Shown piece after piece: positions 10,440 to 23,457 of a stretch of DNA of 64,000 nt. Source of the stretch: Mallotus nudiflorus (lineage: Eukaryota > Streptophyta > Magnoliopsida > Malpighiales > Euphorbiaceae); assembly GCA_947683625.1 (NCBI GenBank), contig CANTUR010001419.1:46584-110583 (forward strand), in the 5' to 3' direction. The stretch's first letter is position 1. Each line of letters opens with the position of its first letter. The notes under the pieces are model-generated. The model saw nothing but the letters and a program-made list of their open reading frames with translations, was not told the DNA's origin and made no database searches. The translations under genes and the position numbers were made by a program.

Positions 10440-13400
10440 CTTGGGCTTCAAGTGGACATTTATGGCAACATTGGTTGACCCACGGGGCCCATAATATATC
10501 AAACTGAAGCTAACTCAGAGGGCTATAATGGGGGCTATAAACTTTGTCTATAGCAATCCATCTTCAGGACCAAATATTTTTGTTTAGGCCCATGGATTTG
10601 ATACAGTGGGCTTTCACACTTGGACTTCAAATGGATGTTTGTGGCAACATCGGTTGACCTACGGTGCCCATAATATATCAAATCAAAGCTGACTCAAAGG
10701 GCTATAATGGTGGCTATACAATTTTTCTATAGCCATCCATCTTCAAGGCCAAATACCTTTGTTTAGGTCCACTGATTTGTTAGAGTGGGCTTTCGCACTT
10801 TGGCTTTAAATGGACATTCATGGCAGCATCAGTTGACCTATGGGGCCCATAACATATCAAATCAAAGTTAACTTAGCAAGCTATAATGGGGGCTATACAC
10901 TTCATTTATAGCAGTCCATCCTCAGGCCCAAATACCTTTATTTAGGACCATTGATTTGATAGAGTGGGCTTTCGCACTTAGGCTTCAAATAGACGTTCGT
11001 GGCATCTTCGATAGACCCATAGGACCCATAATATATCAAATTGAAGTTGACTCAGAGGGCTATAATAGGGGCTATAAAGTTCATCTATAGTGGTCCTTCT
11101 TTGGGCCTAAATATTTTTTTTAGGCCCATGGATTTGATAGAGTGGGCTTTCGCACTTAGGCTTCAAGTGGACATTTATGGCAGCATTAGTTGACCCACAG
11201 GGCCCATAATATATCAAATTAAAGCTAACTCAGAGGTCTATAATGGGGGCTATAAACTCTGTCTATAGCGATCCGTCTTTAGGACCAAATATTTTTGTTT
11301 AGGCCCATGGATTTGTTACAGTGGGCTTTTGCGCTTGGGCTTCGAATGGACATTTGTGGCAACATCAGTTGAGCCACGGGGCCCATAATATATCAAATCG
11401 AAGCTGACTCAGAGGGCTATAATAATGGCTATACAATTTGACTACAGCCATCCGTCTTCAAGGCTAAATACATTTGTTTAGGCCCACTTATTTGTTAGAG
11501 TAGGCTTTCACACTTTGGCTTTAAATGGACATTCATGGCAGCATTAGTTGACCTATAGGGCCCATAACATATCAAATTAAAGTTGACTCAGTAGGCTATA
11601 ATGGGGGCTATACACTTCGTCGATAGTGGTCCATCTTTGAGCCCAAATATTTTTGTTTAGGCCCATTGATTAGATAGAGTTGTCTTTCACCCTTGGGCTT
11701 CAAATGGACATTCATGGTAGCATTAGTTGACCCACGGGGCCCATAACATATCAAATTGAAGCTGACTCAGAGGGCTATAATGGGGGCTACACACTTCATC
11801 TATGGTGGTCTATCTTTGAGCCTAAATACCTTTGTTTAGGCCAATATAGAATGGGCTTCCACTCGTTGTCCTCAAATGGACGTTCGTGTCAGCATCGGTT
11901 GACCCACGGGGCCTATAATCTATCAAATCAAAATTGACTCAAAGGGCTATAATAGGGGCTATACATTTCATCTATAGCAATCCGTCTTCAGGCCCAAATA
12001 CCTTTATTTAGGGCCATTGATTTGATAGAGTGGGCTTTCACACTTGGGCTTCAAATAGACGTTCATGGCAGCATCGGTAGACCCACGGGACCCATAATAT
12101 ATCAAATCGAAGTTGAATCAGAGGCCTATAATGGGGGCTATAAACTTTGTCTATAGTGGTCCGTCTTCAAGCCTAAATATTTTTGTTTACGCCCATGGAT
12201 TTGATAGAGTGGGCTTTGGCACTTGGGCTTCAAGTGGACATTTATGGCAGCATCGGTTGACCCACGGGACCTATAATATATCAAACTGAAGCTAACTCAG
12301 AGGGCTAAAATGGGGGCTATAAACTTTGTCTATAGTGATCTATCTTCAGGACCAAATATTTTTATTTAGGCCCATGGATTTGATATAGTGGGCTTTCGCA
12401 CTTGGGCTTCAAATGGATGTTCGTGGTAGCATCGGTTGACCCACAGGGCCCATAATATATCAAATCGAAGCTAAGTCAGAGGACTATAATGACAACTATA
12501 CAATTTTTCTATATCCATCTATCTTTAAGGCCAAATACCTTTATTTAGGCCCAATGATTTATTAGAGTATGCTTTCGCACTTCGGCTTCAAATGGACATT
12601 CATGGCAGCATCGGTTGACCTATGGGGCCCATAACATGTCAAATCAAAGTTGACTCAGCAGGCTATAATGGGGGCTATACACTTCATCTATAGCAGTCCG
12701 TCGTCAGGCCCAAATACCTTTATTTAGGACCATTGATTTGATAGACTGGGCTTTCATACTTGGGCTTCAAATAGACATTCATGGCAGCTTCAGTAGACCC
12801 ACGGAACCTATAATATATCAAATTGAAGCTAACTCAGAGGGTTGTAATGGGGGCTATAAAGTTCATCTATAGTGGTCTACCTTCAGGCCTAAATATTTTT
12901 GTTTAGGTCCATGGATTTGATAGAGTGGGCTTTCACACTTGGGCTTGAAGTGGACGTTTATGGCAGCATCGGTTGACCATGGGGCCCATAATATATCAAA
13001 TTGAAGCTAACTCAGAGGTCTATAATGGGGGCTATAAACTTTTTCTATAACGATCCATCTTTAGGACCAAATATTTTTGTTTAGGCCCATGGATTTAATA
13101 TAGTGGGCTTTCGCACTTAGGCTTCAAATGGACATTTGTGGTAGCCTCATTGGACCCACGGGGCCTATAATATATCAAATCAAAACTGACTCAGAGGGCT
13201 ATAATGGCGGCTATACAATTTGTCTACAGCCATCCGTCTTCAAGGCTAAATACATTTGTTTAGGCCCACTAATTTGTTAGAGTGGGCTTTCACACTTCAT
13301 CTTCAAATTGACATTCATAGCAGCTTTGGTTAACCTATAGGCCCCATAACATATCAAATCAAAGTTGAATCAGTAGGCTATAATAGGGGCTATACACTTC

Positions 13401-15900
13401 ATCTATAGCGATCCACCTTTGAGCCCAAATATTTTTTTTAGGCCCATTGATTTGATAGAATTATTTTTTGCCCTTGGGCTTTAGATGGATGTTTGTGGTA
13501 GCATTGGTTGACCCACGGGGCCCATAACATATCAAATTGAAGCTGACTCAAAGGGCTATAATGGGGGCTACACACTTCATCTATAGTGGTCCATCTTCAG
13601 ACCTCAATACCTTTGTTTAGGCCCATTGATTTGATAGAGTGGGCTTTCACACTTTGTCCTCAAATTGATTTGATAGAGTGGGCTTCCATACTTTGTCCTC
13701 AAATTGATTTGATAGAGTGGGCTTCCATACTTTGTCCTCAAATGGACGTTCATGGCAGCATTGGTTAACCCACAGGGCCCATAATCTATCAAATCAAAGT
13801 TGACTCAGAGGGCTACAATGGGGGCTATACACATCATCTATAGCAATCCGTCTTCAGGACTGAATACCATTGTTTAGGACCATTGATTTGATAGAGAAAG
13901 CTTTTGCACTTGGGCTTCATATAGATGTTTGTGACAGCATCAGTAGACCCATGGGACCCATAATATATCAAATCAAAGTTAACTCAGAGGCCTATAATGG
14001 GGGCTATAAACTTTGTCTATAGTGGTCCGTCTTCAAGCTTAAATATTTTTGTCTAGGCCCATGGATTTGATAGAGTGGGCTTTCGCACTTGGGCTTCAAG
14101 TGGACATTTATGGCAGCATCGGTTGACCCACGGGACCCATAATATATCAAACTAAAGCTAAATTAGAGGGCTATAATGGGGGCTATAAACTTTGTCTATA
14201 TCGATCCGTCTTCAGGACCAAATATTTTTGTTTAGGCCCATGGATTTGATAGAGTGGGCTTTCGCACTTGGGCTTTAAATGGACGTTCATGGCAGCATCG
14301 GTTGGCCCACGGGGCCTATAATATATCAAATCGAAGCTAACTCAAAGGGCTATAATGGTGGCTATACAATTTTTCTACAACCATCCGTCTTTAGGGCCAA
14401 ATACCTTTATTTAGGCCCATTGATTTGTTAGAGTGGGCTTTTGCACTTCGGCTTCAAATGGACATTCATGGTAGCATCAGTTGACCTATGGGGCCCATAA
14501 CATATCAAATCAAAGTTGACTCAGTGGGCTATAATGGGGGTGATACACTTCATCTATAGCAGTCCATCCTCAGGCCCAAATACCTTTGTTTCAGACCATT
14601 GATTTGATAGAGTGGGCTTTCACACTTATGCTTCAAATAGACATTCGTGGCAACTTCGGTAGACCCACGGGATCCATAATATATCAAATTGAAGCTGACT
14701 CAGAGGGCTATAATGGGGGCTATAAAGTTCATCTACAGTGGTCCATCTTCGGGCCTAAATATTTTTGTTTAGGTCCATGGATTTAATAGAGTGGGCTTTC
14801 GCACTTGGGCTTCAAGTGGACATTTATTGTAGCTTTGGTTGACCCACAAGGCCTATAATATATCAAATTAAAGCTAACTCAGAGGTCTATAATGGGGACT
14901 ATAAACTTTGTCTATAGCGATCCATCTTTAGGATCAAATATTTTTGTTTAGGCCTATGGATTTGATACAGTGGGCTTTCACACTTGGGCTTCAAATGGAA
15001 GTTTGTGGTAGCCTCGTTTGACCCACGAGGCCCATAATATATCAAATCAAAGCTGACTCAGAGGGCTATAAAGGTGACTATACAATTTTTCTATAGTCAT
15101 CCATCTTCAGGGCCAAATACAATTGTTTAGGCCCATTGATTTATTAGAGTGGGCTTTCACACTTCGGCTTCAAATGGACATTCATGGCAGTATTGGTTGA
15201 CCTATGTGGCCCATAACATATCAAATCAAAGTTGACTTAGCAGGCTATAATGGGGGCTATACACTTCATCTATAGTGTTTCATCTTCGAGTCCAAATATT
15301 TTTATTTAGGCCCACTGATTTGATAGAGTTGTCTTTCACCCTTGGGCTTCAAATGGACGTTCGTGGCAGCATTGGTTGACCCACGGGGCCCATAACATAT
15401 CAAATTAAAGCTGACTCAAAGGGCTATAATGGGGGCTACACACTTCATTTATAATGGTCCATCTTTAGGCCTAAATACCTTTGTTTAGGCCCATTGATTT
15501 GATAGAGTGGGCTTCCGCACTTTGTCCTCAAATGGATGTTTGTGATAGCATCGGTTGACCTACAAGGCCTATAATCTATCAAATCAAAGGTGACTCAGAG
15601 AGCTATAATGGGGACTATACACTTCATCTATAATAGTCTGTTTTCATGCCCAAATGCCTTTATTTAGGACCATTGATTTGATAGAGTGGGCTTTCACACT
15701 TGGGCTTCAAATAGACATTTGTGGCAGCATCGATAGACCCATGGGACCCATAATATATCAAATTAAAGTTGGATCAGAGGCTAAAATATGGGCTTTAAAC
15801 TTTATCTATAGCAGTCCATCTTCAAGCCTAAATATTTTTGTTTAGGCCCATGGATTTGATAAAGTAGGGTTTCACACTTGGGCTTCAAGTGGACGTTTGT
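10440..15900 (+). repeat. Higher-order repeat, ~10 monomers (~1.78 kb), three copies
   Basis: Variant markers recur every ten monomers. CAAGTGGAC in place of CAAATGGAC occurs at about 10,448, 11,163, 12,230, 12,946, 14,095, 14,812 and 15,885, alternating gaps of 4 and 6 monomers. AACATATC in place of AATATATC plus AAGTTGACTCAG occurs at about 10,847, 11,560, 12,628, 13,342, 14,490 and 15,208 with the same 4/6 rhythm. The variant GAGTTGTCTTTC occurs at about 11,688, 13,457 (mutated) and 15,328. The middle copy is about 80 bp longer because of the 39-bp triplication at 13,625. Confidence 0.75.
13625..13741 (+). repeat. 39-bp local triplication within a monomer
   Basis: Three units start at 13,625, 13,664 and 13,703, each running ATTGATTTGATAGAGTGGGC to TTTGTCCTCAA. 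Units 2 and 3 are identical; unit 1 differs at two bases (GCTTTCACAC against GCTTCCATAC). Because 39 is a multiple of three it creates short open frames on both strands. It is a recent slippage event in one monomer. Confidence 0.92.
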
Positions 15901-16689
15901 GGCAGCATCAGTTAACCCAGGGGCCTATAATATATCAAATCAAAGCTAACTTAGAGGGTTATAATGGGGGCTATAAACTTTTTTTGTATCGATCCATCTT
16001 CAGGACCAAATATTTTTGTTTAGGCCCATGGATTTGATAGAGTGGGCTTTCCCACTTGGGCTTCAAATGAACGTTCGTGGTAGCATCGGTTAACCCACGG
16101 GGCCCATAATATATCAAATCAAAGCAAAATCAGAGGGATACAATGGGGACTATACAATTTTTCTATAACCATCCATCTTTAGGGCCAAATACCTTTGCTT
16201 AGGCCCACTGATTTATTAGAGTGGGTTTTCACACTTGGGCTTCAAATGGACGTTCATGGCAACATCAGTTGACCTACAGGGCCAATAATATATCAAATCG
16301 AAGCTGATTCAATAGGCTATAATGGGGCTAGACACTTCGTGTATAGCGGTCCAACTTCAAGCCTAAATATTTTTGTTTAGTCCCATTGATTTGATGGATT
16401 TAGCTTTCACACTTGGCCTTCAAATCGACTTTCGTGGTAGCATTGGTTGACCCATGGGGCCCATAACATATCAAATTGAAGTTGACTCGGAAAGCTATAA
16501 TGGTGGCTACACACTTCATCTATAGCGATCCATCTTCGGGCCTAAATATCTTTATTTAGGCCCATGGATTTGATAGAGTGGGCTTCCACACTTGGTCCTC
16601 AAATGGATGTTCGTGGCAACATCGGTTAACCCATAGGGCCTATAGTATATCAAATCAAAGATGACTAAGAGGACTGTAATGGGGGCTAT

Positions 16690-16885
16690 GCACTTCATCT
16701 ATAGTAGTCCATCTTTAGGCTTAAATACCTTTGTTTAGGACCATCGATTTGATAAAGTGGGCTTTCGCACTTGGGCTTCAAATATAGCACTTCATCTATA
16801 GCAGTCCATCTTCAGGCTCAAATACCTTTGTTTAGGACCATTGATTTGATAGAGTGGGCTTCCGCACTTAGGCTTCAAATAAACA
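16690..16885 (+). repeat. Partial-monomer tandem duplication (~98 bp)
   Basis: The stretch from CACTTCATCTATAG to the word GGCTTCAAATA occurs twice in succession (from about 16,691 and again from about 16,789). This puts the monomers out of the 179-bp register. Confidence 0.7.
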
Positions 16886-19800
16886 TTCGTGGCAGCATCG
16901 GTAGGCCCACGGGACCCATAATATATCAAATCGAAGTTGTCTTAGAGGGCTATAAACTTTGTCTATAACGGTCGGTCTTCATAACTAAATATTTTTGTAT
17001 AGGCCCATGGATTTCATAGAGTGGGCTTTCACACTTGGGCTTCAAGTGGACGTTTGTGGCAGCATCGATTGACCCACGGGGACCATAATATATCAAATCA
17101 AAGATAACTTAGAGGGCTATAATGGGGGCTATAAATTTTGTCTATAGCAATCCGTCTTCATAACCAAATATTTTTTTTAGGCCCATGGATTTGATGGAGT
17201 GAGCTTTCGTGCTTAGGCGTCAAATGGCCGTTGGCAGCATCGGTTGACCCATGAGGCCTATCATATATCAAATCAAAACTGACTTATAGGGCTGTAATGA
17301 GGGCTATAAAAATTGTCTATAGCAGTCCATCTTCAACCCCAAATACCTTTGTTTAAGGCCATTGATTTGATAGAGTGGGCTTTCGCACTTGGGCTTCAAA
17401 TGGACGATCGTGGCAACATCGGTTGACCCACGTGGCCCATAATATATCAAATCGAAGTTGACTCATAGGGCTGTAATAAGGGCTATAAAATGTGTGTATA
17501 GTGATCCATCTTCAGGCCCAAATACCTTTATTTAGGACCATTGATTTAATAGAGTGGGCTTTTGCACTTGGGCTTTAAATAAATGTTCGTGGCAACATCG
17601 ATTGACCCACGGGGCACATATATATCCAATCGAAGTTGACTCAAAGGGCTATAATAGGGGCTATAAACTTTGTCTATAGCGGTCCGTCTTTAGGTCCAAA
17701 TACCTTTCTTTAGGACCATTGATTTGATAGAGTGGGCTTTCACACTTGGTTCTCAAATGGACGTTAATGGTAGCATCGGTTGACCTACGAGGCCCATAAT
17801 ATATCAAATTGAAGCTAACTCAGAGGGCTGTAATGGGGCCTATACACTTCATCTATAGCAGTCTGTCTTCAGGCCCAAATACCTTTGTTTATGATCATTT
17901 ATTTAATAGAGTGGGCTTTCTTGGGCTTCAAATGAATGTTTGTGGCAGCTTTGGTTAACCCTTGTGGCCCATAATATATCAAATTGAAGCTGACTCAGAG
18001 GGCTATAATAGGGGCTATAAACTCTGTCTATAGTGGTCCGTCTTCTACCCCAAATACCTTTGTTTAGGGCTATTGATTTGATAGAGTGGCCTTTCGCACT
18101 TGGTCTTTAAATGGATGTTCGTGGCAACATTGGTTGACCCACGCAGCCCATAATTGATTAAATTGAAGCTGAATCTGAGGTCTGTGATAGGGGCTATAAA
18201 CTTTGTCTATAGCAGTCCATCATCAGGCTCAAATAAAATAGTTTAGGGCCATTAATTTGATAGAGTGGGCTTTCGCACTTGGGCTTCAAATGGACATTCG
18301 TGGCAACATCGGTTGACCCATGGGCCCATAATATATCAAATCGAAGCTAACTCATAGGGCTCTAATGGGGGCTATAAACTTTGTCTATAGTCGTTCATCC
18401 TCAAGCCCAAATATTTTTGTTTAGGACCATTGATTTGATAGAGTGGGCTTTCGCACTTGGGCTTCAAATGGACATTCATGGCAGCATCGGTTGACCCACG
18501 AGCCCCATAATATATCAAATCGAAGCTAACTCATAGGGCTCTAATGGGGGCTTAAAATTTTGTGTATAGCGGTCCACCTTCAGGACCAAATACCTTTGTT
18601 TAGGACCATTGTTTTGATAGAGTGGGCTTTCACACTTGGGCTTCAAATAGACATTCGTGGCAGCATCGATTGACCCATAGGGCCCATAATATATCAAAAC
18701 AAAGTTGATTCAGAGGGCTATAATGGGGGCTATAAAATTTTTCTATAACGGTCCATCCTCAGGCCCAAATATTTTTGTTTAGTCCCATGGATTTGATAGA
18801 ATGGGCTTTCACACTTAGTCCTCAAATGGATGTTCATGGTAGCATTGGTTGACCCACAGGGCCCATAACATATCAAATTGAAGCTGACTCAGAGGGCTAT
18901 AATGGGGGCTACACACTTCATCTATAGTGGTCCATCTTTGGGCCTAAACACCTTTGTTTAGGCCTATTGATTTGCTAGAGTGGGCTTCCATACTTAGTCC
19001 TCAAATGGACGTTCGTGGCAGCATCGGTTAACCCACGGGGCCCATAATCTATCAAATCAAAGGTGACTCAGAGGGGTATAATAGGGGCTATACACTTCAT
19101 CTCTAGTAGTCTGTCTTCAAGCCCAAACACCTTTGTTTAGGACCATTAATTTAATAGAGTGGGCTTTCATACTTGGACTTAAAATAGATGTTAATGGCAG
19201 CATCGGTTGATGCACATGACCCATAATATATCAAATCGAAGTTAACTCAGAGGACAATAATAGGGGCTATAAACTTTTTCTATAGTGGTCCATCTTCAAG
19301 CCTAAATATTTTTATTTAGTCCCATGGATTTGATAGAGTGGGCTTTCACACTTGGGCTTCAAGTGGATGTTCATCGCACCATTGGTTGACCCACGGGGCC
19401 CATAATATATCAAATCGAAGCTAACTCAGAGGGCTATAATAGGGGCTATAAGCTTTGTCTATAGCAGTCTATCTTCAGGCCCAAATATTTTTGTTTAGGC
19501 CCATGGATTGGATAGAGTGGGCTTTCGCACTTGAGCTTCAAATGGACAGTCATGGCAGTGTCGGTTGACCCATAGGGCCCAAAATATATCAATCAAAGCT
19601 GGCTCAAAGAGCTAAAATGCTGGCTATACACTTCATCTATAGCGATCTATCTTTAGGCCAAATACCTTTGTTTAGGGCCATGGATTTGATAGAGTGGGCT
19701 TTCGCACTTGGGCTTCAAATGGACGTTCATGGCAGCATCAGTTGACCCATGGGGCCCATAATATATCAAATCTTAGCTGACTGAGAGGTCTATAATATGG

Positions 19801-21263
19801 GCTATAAACTTCATCTACAGCCCTCCATCTTCAGGTCCAAATACTTTTGTTAAGCCCATTGATTTGATAGAGTGGGCTTTCACACTTGAGCTGCAAATGG
19901 ACGTTCATGGCAACATCAGTTGACCTACAGGGCCTAAACTATATCAAATCAAAGATGACTCAGCAGGCTATAATGGGGGCTATACACTTCATCTATAGTG
20001 GTCCATCTTCAGGCCCAAATATTTTTGTTTAGGCTTATGGATTTAATATAGTTGGCTTTTGCACTTGGGCTTCAAATGGATGTTTATGGCAGCATCGGTT
20101 GACCCACGGGGCCCATAATATATCAAATCGAAGCTGAATCAGAGGGCTATAATGAGAACTATAAACTTTGTCTATAGCAGTCCATCTTTAGACCTAAATA
20201 TTTTTATTTAGGCCCATGGATTTGATAGAGTGGACTTTCACACTTGGCCTTCAAATGGACGTTCGTGGCAGCATCGGTTGACCCACGGGGTCCAAAATAT
20301 ATCAAATCAAAGTTGACTCAGGGGGCTATAATAGGGGTTATAAACTTCATATATAGCTGTCCATCTTCAGATACAAATACCTTTGTTTACACCTATTGAT
20401 TTGATAGAGTGGGCCTTTACACTTGGGCTTTAAATGGACGTTCATGGCAGCATCGGTTGACCTACCGGGCCCGTAATATATCAAATCAAAGTCGAATCAG
20501 TGGGCTATAGTAAGGGCTATACATTTCATCTATAGTTGTCCATCTTCAAGCCTAAATATTTTTGTTTAGGCCCATGGATTTGATAGAGTGGGCTTTCACA
20601 CTTGGGCTTTAAATGGACGTTCGTGGCAGCATCGGTTGACCCATGGGGCCCATAATATATGAAATCGAAGCTAACTCAGATGGCATTAATGGGGGCTATA
20701 AAATTCATCTATAGCAGTCCGTCTTTAGGCCCATGGATTTGATAGAGTGGGCTTTTGCACTTTGGTTTCAAATTAACATTCGTGGCAGCATCGGTTGACC
20801 CACGGGGCCCATAATATATCTAATTGAAGCTGAATCAGTGGGCTATAATGGGGGCTATATACTTCTTCTATAGCAGTTCATCTTGGCCCAAATACCTTTA
20901 TTTAGGACCATTTATTTGATAGAGTGGGCTTTTGAACTTGGGCTTTAAATAGGCGATCGTGGCAACATGGGTTGACCCACGGGAACCATACTATATCAAA
21001 TCAAAGTTGACTCAAAGGGCCATAATGGGGGCTATAAACTTTGTCTATAGCGGTCCATATTCAGGCCCAAATATTTTTGCTCAGACCCATGGATTTGATA
21101 TAGTGGGCTTTTGCACTTGGGCTTCAAGTGGACGTTTATGGCAGCATCGGTTGACCCACGGGGCCCATAATATATCAAATGAAAGCTAACTCAGAGGGCT
21201 ATAATGGGGCTATACACTTCATCTATAGTGGTTCATCTTCAAGCCCAAATATTTTTTTTAGGC

Positions 21264-21268
21264 CCATG
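21264..21268. repeat. Target-site duplication CCATG, left copy
   Basis: CCATG directly precedes the TGTAGAC end of the inserted element and recurs right after its other end at 32,685-32,689. Removing the element and one copy restores a normal satellite monomer (AGGCCCATGGATTTGATAGA). Confidence 0.93.
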
Positions 21269-21483
21269 TGTAGACACCCAATTTCGGGATGATATGTTAT
21301 GGATGTAACAAAGGACTCCAATTATGAAAATGTCTTCAAAACTTAATCCTTCAAAAATTCTAAAGGCTTTTAAAGGAAGGATTTAATGTTTTCAGGGACT
21401 AAATCACAAAGTTCTTTTTAGGACCTAATTGCAAAATTTAAATTTTTTCGGGGGGCCTTTTTGTGATTAAATGTTAAAAAAAA

Positions 21484-21650
21484 GTGCATCGGAATTCCAT
21501 AATTTCGACCAGAATTATGTAATTTTGATTGGAATTCCATAATTCTGACCTAAATTATGTAATTTCGATTGGAATTACAATAATTCCGATCGGGATTGTA
21601 TAATTCCGATCGGAATTACACAATCCCGGTCGGAATTGAATTATTCCGTT
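21484..21650. repeat. Palindromic AATTCCGATCGGAATT-type minisatellite in LTR
   Basis: About eight imperfect units of ~20-22 bp, the clearest being ATTCCGATCGGAATTACA at about 21,605. The 3' LTR keeps a shorter version at about 30,784-30,870, so the cluster has expanded or contracted since insertion. Confidence 0.75.
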
Positions 21651-21794
21651 TTCCTATTTCTAAATTACTTCCAATTTAGTGTTTTAATTGGTTTAAACTT
21701 CCTAATTAATTCATTGCTAATTTATTTAAAATTCCTAAATACACTTTAGGAATTAAAATCACATTAGGATTAGGGTAAGCCCTCCTAGTCCTAC

Positions 21795-21802
21795 TATAAA
21801 AG
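21795..21802 (+). promoter_or_regulatory. TATA box of 5' LTR
   Basis: CCTACTATAAAAGGAAGAG, conserved in the 3' LTR at 31,048-31,055. The purine-rich stretch downstream resembles the usual start of the R region. It is the expected promoter of the element. Confidence 0.7.
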
Positions 21803-22073
21803 GAAGAGAAGAGAGGAGTAGTGAAAAAAAACTGGGAGTGCAAAAGAGAAAAGGGAGAAAAAGGCGTAAAAAAGAGAAGAGAAGAGAAAGAAAATTGAGT
21901 TTTTATTTTTCTTTCATTTACTTCTAATGAAAAATTCTTTTGATTCATCAAATAATTCAAAAACTCATGAAGGATTTTTTGAAGGAAAGATTTGAAGACT
22001 TATCAAGAACGGTGAATCACAAATCTGAGGAGCACCCTAATCATCTATAAGCATATCATATTCTTCTTCTTCT

Positions 22074-22074
22074 T

Positions 22075-22109
<35 letters not shown>

Positions 22110-22112
22110 TTA
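22074..22112. repeat. TTTA microsatellite
   Basis: About ten TTTA units. The matching site in the 3' LTR (about 31,327-31,350) has fewer units. Confidence 0.85.
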
Positions 22113-23444
22113 TTCTATTTATTTTATCATAATTTATTCATTAATTATTATTATTTTTTATGGTGATTGTGGAGGAAAACACATGGTGATCATATGAGGA
22201 AGATGAATTTTATTGGAAATCCACAGAAGACTGTGGATAAAGCCCCATAGAGACTTAGTTTCTAGGGTTTTATTTTTTATTTTTTTTATTGTCTCTATTT
22301 TTATTCTTTATTTTTATATTTTGTATTAATTGTTTTAGGAATTAATGTAATAGCCCTAATAGTGGGAATAATAAAATTATGTGTGTGGTTGTATGTTTAT
22401 TTTGATTAATTTGGTTAGTAAATTAGGTTTCAATTTGGTAATTATTTAAAATCAATGGAGGATGTAGATTAATTTAGGTTGCACGTTAATAAAAATTAGG
22501 CTTTTAATAAGGAATAAATTTAATTATTTATTTGATCTTATTTAATTATTTCTCTTATATTTTTATTTGTTTTTGGGTTTATTCATTATTTTTGTATGTT
22601 TTAGGCCTTAAGCCCACTTTAGGTCTTGATTTATTTATTTAAGTTTAGGTAATTCTTTTAACCCATCTCATTTAATAATTAATTAGGTTTAATTAATTAA
22701 AATATATTTTTAGGCCCATAATTAATTAGATTTTAGGTTAGAAATATCCTTAGGCTCATCTAGTCAATTAGACATAGGCCCACCTAATTTAATTTAATTA
22801 ATTTAGACTTAGCTCACTTAATTTAAGCCTTCTTTCATAATTTGTAGATTTAAGATCACTATTTAATTAAATCATGTAGAATTAGGCCCACTAATTTAAA
22901 TATTTCATAATTTGTGGAATTAGGCCTATTTTTTTAATTAAAATTAAGTGACTTAGGTTCAATTAATTAAAATCAAAAGGAATTAGGTCTTTAGTTTCAC
23001 TTATACATTAAAACATGTAGATTTAACTCATTTAATTAAAATCCATGTATATTAGACTAACTTAGGGATTATGTGATTTATTGAATGCGTTATTTACTTG
23101 TATATTTCATGACTAGTTTGCCTTGGAGTTTATTATTTTGGGTTTATATGAAATTGCATGTAAACAGAGAGTAAGATAATAATTCATAAAGTAATTCTAA
23201 ATGAACATAAGACTGAAAGAAATTGGTATTCCGTATCCAGAATCTCCTGGTTGTGGTACTAGCTTTCTTTTAGGGAATTGAGTACCACCTTTTTTATTTG
23301 TCCTAGTTATTACCCTGGGTGGCGACTCCTCATCTCCACGCCATGTCTTTATAATAGTGGTTACTGTGTTCTCTAGAGCCCTGAGCTCAAACAGTGTCGC
23401 GGTTGCTAAAATCTTGGACGCGCACTAAACCCCGTCATCTATAG

Positions 23445-23457
23445 TGGCAACTCCACT
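23445..23457 (+). other. Primer-binding site of the Tat/Ogre-like element
   Basis: TGGCAACTCCACT starts one base after the 5' LTR. It resembles the TGGCGACTCC sites of Tat/Ogre elements with one change. I recall an arginine tRNA primer for Ogre, but did not check this. A 10-bp copy, TGGCGACTCC, also lies inside each LTR (23,320-23,329 and 32,561-32,570). Confidence 0.6.

Larger units (their letters stand above)
5665..21268 (+). repeat. ~179-bp satellite array, block A (about 87 monomers)
   Basis: Monomer landmarks in order: GGCCCATAATATATCAAATC, GACTCAGAGGGC, TATAATGGGGGCTATAAAC, ATCTATAGCGGTCCATCTTC, AGGCCCAAATACCTTTGTTT, AGGCCCATTGATTTGATAGA, GTGGGCTTTCGCACTTGGGC, TTCAAATGGACGTTCGTGG, CAGCATCGGTTGACCCACGG. 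Successive CCCATAAT words at 6,201, 6,380, 6,558, 6,736 and 6,915 give a 178-179-bp period. Monomers differ by point changes and small indels but keep one orientation. Short frames reading like MDLIEWAFALGLQMDVHGSIG recur only because the monomer does; they are not genes. The block ends at the insertion at 21,269. Confidence 0.97.
21269..23443 (+). mobile_element. 5' LTR of the Tat/Ogre-like element
   Basis: It starts TGTAGACACCC and ends ATCTATA, where the 3' LTR has GTCTACA, so the end has mutated. It contains a TATA box, a cluster of palindromic repeats (21,484-21,650) and a TTTA microsatellite (about 22,074-22,112), followed by AT-rich U5 sequence. Open frames inside it (for example 21,706-21,960 minus) are not conserved in the 3' LTR. 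Confidence 0.93.
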
